This document shows, one piece after another, positions 1-7,218 of a DNA stretch of 7,543 nt. How positions within the stretch are numbered: position 1 is the stretch's first letter; each line of letters starts with the position of its first letter. The notes under the pieces are model-generated. The model did not search any database. It was given only the letters and a program-made list of their open reading frames with translations, and was not told the DNA's origin. Both the position numbers and the translations under genes were made by a program. The DNA comes from JAMCRM01 sp041685075 (GTDB lineage Bacteria; Acidobacteriota; Terriglobia; Bryobacterales; Bryobacteraceae), in the NCBI GenBank assembly GCA_041685075.1, contig JAWLGN010000272.1, positions 1-7,543 of the forward strand, given 5' to 3'.

Positions 1-347
1 GCCTGTGCTGGCAGGAGGCGCCCGCGGCGGTAACGGCAAACTCGTGGTACCTGATGCTGGGGCGCATCGACGCCGCGCTGTTCGGCATGGGCCGGGACGA
101 CTTTCAGCGCGCCCTGGTGGCGGCGGGCGTCCCCTGCACCCCCTTCTACCCCCACCCGCTCTACGGCAACCCGGTCTACCAACAGGAGAGCTGCCGGGTG
201 GAACCCTGCCCCGTCGCCGAAGCCATGTGCCGGGACGCCTTATGGCTGCCGCATCGTGTATTGCTGGCCTCGGAAGAGGACGTGCGCGAGGTGGCGGCGC
301 TGATGCGGAAGCTGGCGGCCAGGGGATCCGCGCAGGCTGCCGGCTGA
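1..347 (+). CDS. DegT/DnrJ/EryC1/StrS-family aminotransferase, C-terminal fragment
   Basis: This is the last 114 residues of a protein whose 5' part lies outside the window; the frame is open from base 3 to the TGA at 345-347. The family consists of PLP-dependent aminotransferases that mostly act on keto-sugars or cyclitols for surface polysaccharide, antibiotic or nucleotide-sugar synthesis. The visible part matches the small C-terminal domain: an N-S-W-Y-L strand, then R-D-D-F-x-x-A-L-x-x-A-G-V-P, then the Y-P-H-P-L-Y-G-N-P segment, a C-P-V-A-E motif and a final W-L-P-H helix-entry motif. The catalytic lysine and the PLP-binding residues would be upstream, so activity and substrate cannot be judged. 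It converges on trkH, with 13 bp between the stops, and no functional link to the genes on its right is apparent. Confidence 0.85.
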   Translation, partial: LCWQEAPAAVTANSWYLMLGRIDAALFGMGRDDFQRALVAAGVPCTPFYPHPLYGNPVYQQESCRVEPCPVAEAMCRDALWLPHRVLLASEEDVREVAALMRKLAARGSAQAAG

Positions 348-360
348 TCGCGGCGCTGCT

Positions 361-1812
361 CTACTTCCTCCAGAACGCCGGCGTACAGAGCACCAGCACC
401 GTGTAGAACTCCAGGCGGCCGGCGAACATGCAGAAGGCAAGCACCCACTTGGCAAACAACGGCAGGTGGCCGTAGTGCGCAAACGGCCCTACCGCCCCCA
501 GCCCCGGCCCGATGTTGAACATGCAGGCGGCCACGGCCGAGATGGCGGTGAGCAGGTCCAAACCGGTGGCGGCCAGCAGCAAGGCGGCTGTGAAATTCAC
601 CAGGAACGCCAGGTAGACGATGTTGAGCGCGTTCTGGATAGCGGTTTCGGGCACCACCTGCGCTCCCAGCCGGATGGCGAAGACGCCGCGCCGCTCGACG
701 AGCCGCTTCAACTCGCGTCCCACCACTTTGAACAACACGACGATGCGGGCCACCTTCAGCCCGCCGGCCGTGGAACCGGTGGAGCCGCCCACAAACATCA
801 ACGCCAGCAGCAGCAGTTGGGCGAAGGGAGCCCAAAGCGCGAAATCCTCCGTCACGAAACCGGTGGTGGTCATGACGGCGGTAACTTGGAATGCCGCGGA
901 GCGGAGTGCCCGCACCGGCTCGTATTCGCTGCCGGCCATCAGCCATACAGCCGCGAGAACCGTTCCTGCGGCAAGGAACAGCAGGTAGGCGCGCACCTCG
1001 GCATCGCGAAAGAAGCCGCGCGGGCGGTGCTCCACCCACACACGGTACTGGCGCGTGAAGTTGAGACCCCCCAGGATCATGAAGACGATCACGATGCCCT
1101 CGATGAGGGGGCTGCCGAAGGCGCCTATGCTGGCGGTGCGGGTCGAAAAGCCGCCCGTCGCAACCGTCGAGAACGAGTGGCAGATAGCGTCGAAGGCCCC
1201 CATGCCGGCCAGCCGCAGCGCCAGGTATTCGACCAGGGTGAGGGCCACGTAGATGCGCCACAGGGAGAGCGCGGTTTCGGTAACACGCGGCTTGAGCTTC
1301 TCGGAGGTGGCGCCGGAAAATTCGGCGCGGTAGAGATGCACCCCGCCGGCGCCCAGCAGAGGAAGGACCGCGATGACCAGCAGCAGGATACCCATGCCGC
1401 CGACCCAGTGCATGCCGCAGCGCCAGAGCTGGATGGAGGGTCCGAGCGCCTCGACGTTGGCCAGGACGGTCGCTCCAGTGGTGGTGAATCCGGAGGTGGA
1501 TTCGAAGAAAGCGTCGGTGAAGGTGGGAAACTGCGGCGAGAGCCAGAAGGGCAGGGCGCCGAAGATGAAAGCGCCGATCCACACCGATGCGGCCAGGACA
1601 AAGCCTTCGCGCGGCGAGAGTTCCCCGCGGGCGGGTCCGGCGGTGAACAGCACCACCGCCCCCGCTCCCGCGGTGACGACGAAGGAATAGACCAGGGGCC
1701 TGGGATCGTCGCCTCCGGCCAGCAGCCCGTAGGCGAGGGGGATGAGCATGAACGCCGCCAGCCCCAGCAGGAACTTTCCCAGGGCATTGGCCACCAGCGC
1801 CGGACGAATCAC
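361..1812 (-). CDS. trkH: TrkH-family potassium uptake channel subunit
   Basis: This is an inner-membrane K+ channel subunit of 483 residues, close to the usual TrkH length. All four selectivity-loop repeats are visible: G-F-T-T-T-G-A-T around 108-115, V-A-T-G-G-F around 217-222, M-T-T-T-G-F around 314-319 and N-I-G-P-G around 433-437. The G-G-S-T-G-S-T-A-G-G gating-loop region (about 342-351) and the G-R-L-E-F-Y ... F-W-R-K ending also fit TrkH. Long hydrophobic helices fill the rest. The start is GTG at 1812-1810; a GGGAG Shine-Dalgarno at 1825-1821 lies 8 nt upstream, and the N-terminus aligns with the family's usual start. The start overlaps the trkA stop as GTGA, so it is probably translated by coupling. 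K+ entry should depend on the TrkA ring encoded just upstream. TrkH rather than KtrB is favoured by the length and by a two-copy TrkA partner. Confidence 0.95.
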   Translation of the reverse strand: MIRPALVANALGKFLLGLAAFMLIPLAYGLLAGGDDPRPLVYSFVVTAGAGAVVLFTAGPARGELSPREGFVLAASVWIGAFIFGALPFWLSPQFPTFTDAFFESTSGFTTTGATVLANVEALGPSIQLWRCGMHWVGGMGILLLVIAVLPLLGAGGVHLYRAEFSGATSEKLKPRVTETALSLWRIYVALTLVEYLALRLAGMGAFDAICHSFSTVATGGFSTRTASIGAFGSPLIEGIVIVFMILGGLNFTRQYRVWVEHRPRGFFRDAEVRAYLLFLAAGTVLAAVWLMAGSEYEPVRALRSAAFQVTAVMTTTGFVTEDFALWAPFAQLLLLALMFVGGSTGSTAGGLKVARIVVLFKVVGRELKRLVERRGVFAIRLGAQVVPETAIQNALNIVYLAFLVNFTAALLLAATGLDLLTAISAVAACMFNIGPGLGAVGPFAHYGHLPLFAKWVLAFCMFAGRLEFYTVLVLCTPAFWRK

Positions 1813-3185
1813 GCGCGGCGCTCCCGTCGCTCGACGAGAAAGGCCGACTCCAGCTTCGGCACCACGCTCTCCAGGGCGAAGAAGATGACGCGGTCGCCGG
1901 GTTCGATCACGGAGTCGCCGCGCGGCACCATCACCTCGCCGCCCGGCCGCGCGATAGCGCCCACGATCGATCCCTCGGGAAAGCGCACGTCCCGGAGCCT
2001 CTTTCCAGCGTAACGGGAGCCGGGCGGGGCCACCAGTTCAATGGCCTCGGCCTCTTCCTCCCGAAAGGTAGTGACCGAGACCACCCCGCCCTTGCGCACG
2101 AAGCGCAGGATGCGGTCCACGGCCGCCAGGTGCGGGCTCACGATAGTGTTGATGCCCAGCCGCTGCGCCATGGTCAGGTAGTTCAGGCGGTTCACCGCCG
2201 CCACCACCTTCCTGGCGCCCAGCTTGCGGGCCAGCAGGCAGGAGATGATGTTGTCCTCGTCATCGCTGGTCATGGCCAGAAAGGCGTCCACGCCGGCGAT
2301 GTTCTCCTCCTCCAGGGTGCGCTCGTCGGTGCCGTCGGCGTTGATCACCACGGTGCGGTTCACCAGGGCGGCGATCTTCTCGCAGCGCTCGAGGTCGCGC
2401 TCGAAGAGCTTGACCTTCTTGCCCTGGCCCTCCAGTTCCTGGGCCAGGCGGATGCCAAGCTGCTTGCCTCCGACGATGAAGACGCGATCGACGGACTGCC
2501 GGGCGTGCACCCCCATGAAGCGCAGGCTTCCCTCCAGCTCGTGGGCGGAGGTGATGACGTAGATGTGATCGCCCGGCCGCAGGTCGGCGCTGCCGCGCGG
2601 GATGATCACCTGGGAGCCGCGGAAGATCATGGCGATCAACGAGTTGGCCGGGGGACCCGCCTTCTGCAGCTCCTCCAGGGTCTTGCCGGCGGCCCAGTTA
2701 TCCTCCTCGACGTTCATGCCGAAGACCTTGATGCGGCCCTCGGCGAACTCGAGAATATCGGAGACCCCGGGGAGGCGCAGCACTGGCAGAACGCGGCCGG
2801 CCATCTCGGATTCGGGATGGATGATCAGGTCGATGTGCATGCCGGTGCGCTGGCAGACCTGTTTCCACTCCTCCACCTCGTGGGTGCGGATGCGCGCCAC
2901 TTTGTAGCGCACCCGGGAATGGGCGTGGGCGATGAGACAGGCCAGGATGTTGATCTCGTCCACGCTGGTGACCGCCATGAGCATCTCGGCGTCGGCCAGG
3001 CCGGCGTCTTCCAGGGTCTGGATGCTGGCCGCGCTGCCGTAAACGATGCGCGCATCGAGGCTCCCTTCCAGACGCTCGGCCCGGCGCCGGTCGGATTCCA
3101 CGATGGTAATCTCGTTGCCCTCCCGAATGAGCCGCTGGGCGGTGAGCTGCCCCACTTCGCCGCCCCCGGCGATGAGAATTCGCAT
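1809..3185 (-). CDS. trkA: TrkA potassium transport regulator (two RCK modules)
   Basis: This is the cytoplasmic, nucleotide-binding gating subunit of the Trk K+ system, 458 residues, which is the usual full length. It has two tandem copies of RCK_N plus RCK_C. The first Rossmann domain (about 1-120) has an intact G-G-G-E-V-G loop at 7-12 and an acidic E30 at the end of strand 2. The first RCK_C is about 140-225. The second Rossmann domain (about 232-350) has G-G-K-Q-L-G at 239-244, with lysine at the middle glycine of G-x-G-x-x-G, but keeps E262 and D264. The second RCK_C is about 365-453 and ends in a P-G-D-x-V-I-F-F strand. The ATG at 3185 has only a weak GGAAG upstream. The stop overlaps the trkH start by 4 bp. 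Upstream is an 86-bp gap shared with the divergent cupin gene, so its promoter should lie there or the gene depends on read-through from ntrX. Confidence 0.95.
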   Translation of the reverse strand: MRILIAGGGEVGQLTAQRLIREGNEITIVESDRRRAERLEGSLDARIVYGSAASIQTLEDAGLADAEMLMAVTSVDEINILACLIAHAHSRVRYKVARIRTHEVEEWKQVCQRTGMHIDLIIHPESEMAGRVLPVLRLPGVSDILEFAEGRIKVFGMNVEEDNWAAGKTLEELQKAGPPANSLIAMIFRGSQVIIPRGSADLRPGDHIYVITSAHELEGSLRFMGVHARQSVDRVFIVGGKQLGIRLAQELEGQGKKVKLFERDLERCEKIAALVNRTVVINADGTDERTLEEENIAGVDAFLAMTSDDEDNIISCLLARKLGARKVVAAVNRLNYLTMAQRLGINTIVSPHLAAVDRILRFVRKGGVVSVTTFREEEAEAIELVAPPGSRYAGKRLRDVRFPEGSIVGAIARPGGEVMVPRGDSVIEPGDRVIFFALESVVPKLESAFLVERRERRA

Positions 3186-3271
3186 GTGCTTCCGCTACGA
3201 GCCTAACACGGCGTCAGAGTCGCTTGAGCCGTTTGCGCGCCGTTCTGCGCGTTAGAAACAGGGGTGATTCG
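3186..3271. promoter_or_regulatory. Divergent trkA/cupin intergenic region
   Basis: This 86-bp gap separates the start of trkA (minus) from the start of the cupin gene (plus) and must hold any dedicated promoters for both. I see no convincing -35/-10 pair and no -24/-12 sigma-54 element. An imperfect direct repeat is present: CGTTTGCGCG at 3230-3239 and CGTTCTGCGCG at 3241-3251, spaced 11 bp. It could be an operator, but GC-rich chance similarity is just as likely. A regulatory role is inferred from position only. Confidence 0.35.
3260..3264 (+). promoter_or_regulatory. Ribosome binding site of the cupin gene
   Basis: AGGGG lies 7 nt before the ATG at 3272. It decides the start: the longer reading from the TTG at 3224 would add 16 residues rich in arginine, has no good Shine-Dalgarno and would place this site inside the coding region. 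Confidence 0.7.
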
Positions 3272-3712
3272 ATGCAGATCACAGCTTTGGCGATGGAGCC
3301 GCGCGAGCGCGAGATGTTCGTTGTCGCGGGGATGAGTTGCCGGCGCATCGTGCGCGGCGAGGAGACCGGGGGCGCCTGGTCCATGGTGGAATTCACGGCC
3401 GAGCCGGCCAAGGGTACGCCCTATCACGTGGCACAGCGGCAGGACCGCGTGCTCTACGTGGTGGAAAGCGCCTTCCGGGTGCGCATTGCGGGCCGCAACG
3501 TGACGCTGGGCCCCGGCGGCTCCGTGCGGATCCCCCGCGGCGTGCCCCACAGCTTCACCTGCGTGGGCTACGAAGCGGGACGAGTGTTGGTCACCTGCAC
3601 CCCCGCCGGCGAGGAGCGGATGTTGGAAGAGCTGAGCCGCATCGCCTGGCAGCCCGATTCGCCGGAGATGGCCGAGCTGCTCGCGCAGCACGGGCTGGAG
3701 CCGGCCGCCTGA
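3272..3712 (+). CDS. Small single-domain cupin protein
   Basis: This is a 146-residue soluble protein with one cupin_2-type beta-barrel (about residues 35-112) and a short helical C-terminal tail (about 113-146). The second cupin motif is clear: G-x-x-x-R-I-P-R-G-V-P-H, with P88, G90 and H93. The first motif is degenerate: H52 is kept, the expected second histidine is A54, and the usual glutamate appears as D58. A standard 3-His/1-Glu metal site is therefore not complete, and the protein may bind a metal weakly, bind a ligand without metal, or act as a sensor; function cannot be assigned. ATG 3272 was chosen because of the AGGGG 7 nt upstream. It stands alone on the plus strand between trkA and ntrX and ends only 6 bp from the ntrX stop, so its transcript probably runs antisense into ntrX. 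No signal peptide or membrane segment is visible. Confidence 0.85.
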   Translation: MQITALAMEPREREMFVVAGMSCRRIVRGEETGGAWSMVEFTAEPAKGTPYHVAQRQDRVLYVVESAFRVRIAGRNVTLGPGGSVRIPRGVPHSFTCVGYEAGRVLVTCTPAGEERMLEELSRIAWQPDSPEMAELLAQHGLEPAA

Positions 3713-3718
3713 GCCGCC

Positions 3719-5086
3719 CTACTCCTTGGGCGCAATGCCGAGCGTCCGCATCTTGCGGTAGAGATTGCTGCGCTCCAGACCCAGGAGTTCGGCCGTGCGG
3801 GTGACGTTGCCGGAGGTCTCCTCCAGCTTCTGCAGGATGTACTCGCGCTCGGCGGCCTCCCGCACTTCCTGGAGGCTGCCGAAGCGGTCCATGGAGCGGA
3901 CCACCACGGTACGGCGCACCACGTTCAGCGGGATGTGGCGGGCGTCGATGCGCACCTGCGGATTGAGAATCACAATGCGTTCGATCAGGTTGCGCAGCTC
4001 CCGGACATTGCCCGGCCAGTGATGCTCCTGGAGCGCGGCGTAGGCCGCCGCCGTCAACTCCTTGGGCTTGCGGCCATAGGCCCGGGTGAACTCGCCCAGG
4101 AAGTGATCGGCCAGCAGCGGGATATCTTCCTTGCGGTCGCGTAAGGGCGGCACGTGGAAGGGGATCACGTTGAGGCGGTAGAAGAGGTCCTCCCGGAAGT
4201 TGCCGCGCTCGATCTCCTCCTCCAGGTTCTTGTTGGTGGCCGCCACCACCCGCACGTCCACCTGGATGGAAGCCGCCGCGCCCACCGGCTCGAAGCGCTG
4301 CTCCTCGAGCGCGCGCAGCACCTTGGCCTGGGTGCGCAGGCTCATGTCCCCCACCTCGTCCAGGAACAGGGTGCCGCCGTCGGCCTTCTGAAACTTGCCG
4401 ATCTTGGTTTCGTGCGCGCTGGTGAAGCTGCCCTTGCTGTGGCCGAACAGCTCGCTCTCGATGAGTTCCTCCGGGATGGCGGCGCAGTTCACTTCCACGA
4501 AGGCTTCCGAAGCCCGCGGGCTGAGCGCGTGGATGGCGTGGGCCACCAACTCCTTGCCCGTTCCGCTCTCGCCGTAGATGAGGACCCGCCCGTTGGTGCC
4601 GGCCATCAGGGTCATCTGCTGGCGCAGCGCCTTCATCGATACCGATTCCCCGATGATGCGGTAGCGGTCGGTGGAGGCTTCCTTCAGGCGGCTGTTCTCC
4701 AGTTGCAGCCGCCGGTGCCCCAGCGCGTTCTTGGCGGTGATGGAGACCTTTTCGATCGAGAGGGGTTTTTCGAGGAAGTCGAAGGCCCCCAGCTTGGTGG
4801 CCTTCACGGCCGTTTCGATGTTGCCGTGGCCGGAGATCATGACCACCACGGGCCTGATGGTGAAGGGGATCTCCTGAATGCGCGCCAGCACTTCCATCCC
4901 GTCCATGCCGGGCAGCCAGATATCCAGGAAGACCAGTTCGATGCCGCTGCCGGAGCTGAGGGTCTCCAGGCATTTCTCACCGCTTTCGACGGCGGCGACG
5001 GTGTGGCCCTCGTCTTCGAGCACGCCGGCCAGCGACTGCCGGATGCCCGGCTCGTCGTCGACAATCAATATGCGCGCCCGCTTCAT
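3719..5086 (-). CDS. ntrX: NtrX-type sigma-54-dependent response regulator
   Basis: This is a cytoplasmic transcription regulator of 455 residues with three domains. The receiver (about 4-120) has acidic D10/D11, phospho-acceptor D55 in F-L-D-I-W, S85 and K107. The AAA+ domain (about 140-375) has Walker A G-E-S-G-T-G-K at 172-178, Walker B L-F-L-D-E at 240-244, the R-E-D-L-F-Y-R-L segment with R298 and R304, and the W-P-G-N-V-R-E-L sensor II region at 357-364. The C-terminal helix-turn-helix (about 426-451) has the N-V-T-R-T-A-E-L-L-G-L-E-R-S pattern typical of NtrX. The sigma-54 contact loop at 219-224 reads G-S-F-T-S-A instead of G-A-F-T-G-A. The ATG start overlaps the kinase stop as ATGA, with no strong Shine-Dalgarno, so translation is probably coupled to ntrY. 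The family controls nitrogen metabolism, redox or envelope genes; the targets here are unknown. NtrC is less likely given the DNA-binding domain and the NtrY/Trk neighbours. Confidence 0.92.
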   Translation of the reverse strand: MKRARILIVDDEPGIRQSLAGVLEDEGHTVAAVESGEKCLETLSSGSGIELVFLDIWLPGMDGMEVLARIQEIPFTIRPVVVMISGHGNIETAVKATKLGAFDFLEKPLSIEKVSITAKNALGHRRLQLENSRLKEASTDRYRIIGESVSMKALRQQMTLMAGTNGRVLIYGESGTGKELVAHAIHALSPRASEAFVEVNCAAIPEELIESELFGHSKGSFTSAHETKIGKFQKADGGTLFLDEVGDMSLRTQAKVLRALEEQRFEPVGAAASIQVDVRVVAATNKNLEEEIERGNFREDLFYRLNVIPFHVPPLRDRKEDIPLLADHFLGEFTRAYGRKPKELTAAAYAALQEHHWPGNVRELRNLIERIVILNPQVRIDARHIPLNVVRRTVVVRSMDRFGSLQEVREAAEREYILQKLEETSGNVTRTAELLGLERSNLYRKMRTLGIAPKE

Positions 5087-7167
5087 TGCCGAACCAGCGC
5101 CGGCGCAGGTTGTGAAATGGCCGGGATCTCCACGGTAAACCGGGCCCCGGCGGGCTCGTTGTCCTCCACCCGGATCTGTGCCCCGTGGTCGGAGACAATA
5201 TGGTTGACGATGGCCAGGCCCAGGCCCGTACCCCGTCCCTTGGTCGAGAAGTACGGCAGGAAGAGCTTCTCCTTTTCCTCGGCGGTGACGCCGCAGCCGG
5301 TATCGGCGATCACCAGCTCCACCAGGTCGGGCGACGGGGCATGGGTAGCGATGTAGAGTTTTTTCACTAAGGCATCCTGCATGGCTTCGGCGGCATTGTC
5401 CACCAGGTTGACCACCACGCGCTTAAACTGTTCCCGGTCGATGTTGACGGGCGGGAGGCCGGGTTCCAGGCAGGTCTGGATTTCGATATCCTCCAGGCGG
5501 CCGTTGAAGACCTCCAGCGCGCTCTCGACCACCTCGTTCAAATCGCCGCGCTGGGGCTGCGCCGCGGGGAAGCGCGCGAACTGCGAGAACTCATCCACCA
5601 GGGTCTTGACGCTCTCCACGGACTGGCCGATCGTGCCGGTGCACTCCCGCAGGATGCGGCGCGACTCCGGCGGGATGTTTTCCAGCCGCTCGAGTTGGCG
5701 GCCGATGCGCTCGGCGGAGAGAGCGATAGGGGTGAGGGGATTCTTGATCTCGTGTGCCACGCGGCGGGCCACCTCGTTCCAGGCCGCGGCCTTCTGAGCC
5801 CGCAGCACGTCGCTGGTGTCCTCCACCACCACCACGAAACCGGAGGTCAGCTTCTCCTCGAGCGCCGAAACCGTGATCGCCAGGTGCAGCGTCTGGCGGC
5901 CCAGTTTCAATTCCAGTTGCCGGGAGGCCGGGCCGCTGCGGCGGGCGCGCTTCATGAGGTACTTGATCTCGGCGGTGTCTTCGCGGCTGAACAGGTCCTC
6001 CAGGCGCGCCGCCCGGGCCACGGCGGACTCCGGGAAGATACGGCTCAGCGCGCGGTTGACGCGCTTGATGGAGCCATCGGCGGAGATGGAGATGACGCCG
6101 GTGGGGATGCTTTCGAGAATCGCCTCGGTGAAGCGCCGGCGGGTCTCCAGCTCGCGGCTGTTGGCCTCCAGGTCGTGGGTCATGTCGTTGAAGGCGCGCA
6201 CCAGCACGGCCAGCTCGTCCCAGGCGCGCGTCTCCACCCGGTAGCTGAGGTTGCCCTTCCGCACTTCGCCGGCGGCGCGCAGCAGCGCGGAGATGGGTCC
6301 GCTGATCTGCATGGCCAGGAAACGCGCGATCCAGGTGGCCAGGAAGATCACAAAAAGCGTGATCAGCGAAATCAGCATGAGGTAGAACTTGCGGAAACCC
6401 TTGCGGTTGGCGGCCAACTGCCCGTAGCCATGGATGAAGCGCTCGATTGCGGCCTGCCGGCGGGCGATATCCACGGGCACCAGGGTGGCCGTCTCGGCGT
6501 AGGCGCCGATGCCGTCGGCCAGGGTCACGGGCGCGCGCGCCGTGACAATTTCGCCTTCCGTTGAGTGCGGCACCGGATAAGGCCCCGCGGAATCCAGCAC
6601 CTCGCCGCCGGGAGAAAGCACCGCTACCGAAACCAGGTCGTGCTTGCGCCGGAAGCTTTCGAGGTATCCCGGGCTGCGCCGCCCCTGCGCCGCCAGCACC
6701 CAGATCTCCGGCTGCGAGGCCAGCAGGAAGGCGCGCAGTTCGGCGGCCTCGCGGGTCTCGGCCCGCAGCGCCACCGCCATCTCCCGGAAGGTCTCCACCT
6801 GCACCTCCACGGGCTTGCTGAACCACTTATCCAGGTTGTAGTTCAGCACGTAGATGCTGAAGAGCACCAGGAAGAAGACCGGCATGGAGCTGAGGGCCAC
6901 CGCGCCCAGCATGAGCTTGGTGCGGATGCGGGATCCCTCGCGGTTGCTGCGCCGCTCGATGTAGAGCTTCAGCGCCGTGCGCGCCAGAATGAACGCCAGG
7001 GTCACCATCAGGACGAACACCAGGCTCGAAACCGCCCAGTAGATGAACGTCTGGGTGACGCCGGAGGGGCCGAAGTCGCCGAAGTTGAAGGATCCCTGCC
7101 AGATCACGAGCACAACCGAGATCGCCAGGACCACGATGGCCAGCCCGTTCGCGAGACGCTTCTTCAT
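5083..7167 (-). CDS. ntrY: NtrY-type membrane sensor histidine kinase
   Basis: This is an inner-membrane sensor kinase of 694 residues and the likely phosphodonor of NtrX. Membrane segments are seen at about 8-23, 41-63, 86-108 and 263-283. About 155 residues between the third and fourth (109-262) form an extracytoplasmic sensor region. A HAMP domain (about 283-335) and a PAS domain (about 343-450) follow. The kinase core has the H-box V-A-H-E-I-K-N-P-L-T-P with H472, the N-box N-L-V-D-N-A-A-E-A from N587 to N591, the G1 box D-T-G-C-G at 622-626 and the G2 box G-R-G-T-G-L-G at 644-650. All catalytic motifs are intact. The frame stays open upstream into the ankyrin gene, but ATG 7167 is chosen because M-K-K-R begins the first membrane helix and a GGGAG site sits 7 nt before it. 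Its stop overlaps the ntrX start by 4 bp. It is the first gene of the minus-strand cluster. Confidence 0.94.
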   Translation of the reverse strand: MKKRLANGLAIVVLAISVVLVIWQGSFNFGDFGPSGVTQTFIYWAVSSLVFVLMVTLAFILARTALKLYIERRSNREGSRIRTKLMLGAVALSSMPVFFLVLFSIYVLNYNLDKWFSKPVEVQVETFREMAVALRAETREAAELRAFLLASQPEIWVLAAQGRRSPGYLESFRRKHDLVSVAVLSPGGEVLDSAGPYPVPHSTEGEIVTARAPVTLADGIGAYAETATLVPVDIARRQAAIERFIHGYGQLAANRKGFRKFYLMLISLITLFVIFLATWIARFLAMQISGPISALLRAAGEVRKGNLSYRVETRAWDELAVLVRAFNDMTHDLEANSRELETRRRFTEAILESIPTGVISISADGSIKRVNRALSRIFPESAVARAARLEDLFSREDTAEIKYLMKRARRSGPASRQLELKLGRQTLHLAITVSALEEKLTSGFVVVVEDTSDVLRAQKAAAWNEVARRVAHEIKNPLTPIALSAERIGRQLERLENIPPESRRILRECTGTIGQSVESVKTLVDEFSQFARFPAAQPQRGDLNEVVESALEVFNGRLEDIEIQTCLEPGLPPVNIDREQFKRVVVNLVDNAAEAMQDALVKKLYIATHAPSPDLVELVIADTGCGVTAEEKEKLFLPYFSTKGRGTGLGLAIVNHIVSDHGAQIRVEDNEPAGARFTVEIPAISQPAPALVRQ

Positions 7168-7218
7168 TCCGCTTCTCCCGATTGTAGCGCGCCGCGGGAA
7201 TCGTTCTACCATGGAGAC
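7168..7218. promoter_or_regulatory. Divergent ntrY/ankyrin start region
   Basis: Only 51 bp separate the two divergent start codons, so the promoters of both genes must overlap each other or lie inside the opposite gene. The clearest element is GGGAG at 7179-7175 on the minus strand, 7 nt before the ntrY ATG, which supports that start. On the plus strand GGAG at 7213-7216 lies only 2 nt before the ankyrin ATG, unusually close for a ribosome binding site. Confidence 0.4.

Noticed and set aside
466..2013. Long plus-strand reading frame of 515 codons antisense to trkH and trkA
   Set aside because: The product is low-complexity, rich in G, Q, E, H and R, with no domain. It lies opposite two strongly supported genes and is a by-product of their GC-rich third codon positions.
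2130..3206. Plus-strand reading frame of 358 codons opposite trkA
   Set aside because: It lies fully antisense to an intact TrkA, with a compositionally biased A/G/H/D product and no recognisable motif.
4154..5356. Plus-strand reading frame of 400 codons opposite ntrX and the ntrY end
   Set aside because: It is antisense to intact, motif-complete genes, and its sequence has no domain-like pattern.
7181..7186. TACAAT on the minus strand as a -10 box for ntrY
   Set aside because: Transcription would start around 7174, which would leave the GGGAG ribosome binding site at 7179-7175 out of the mRNA. No matching -35 hexamer is present at 16-18 bp.
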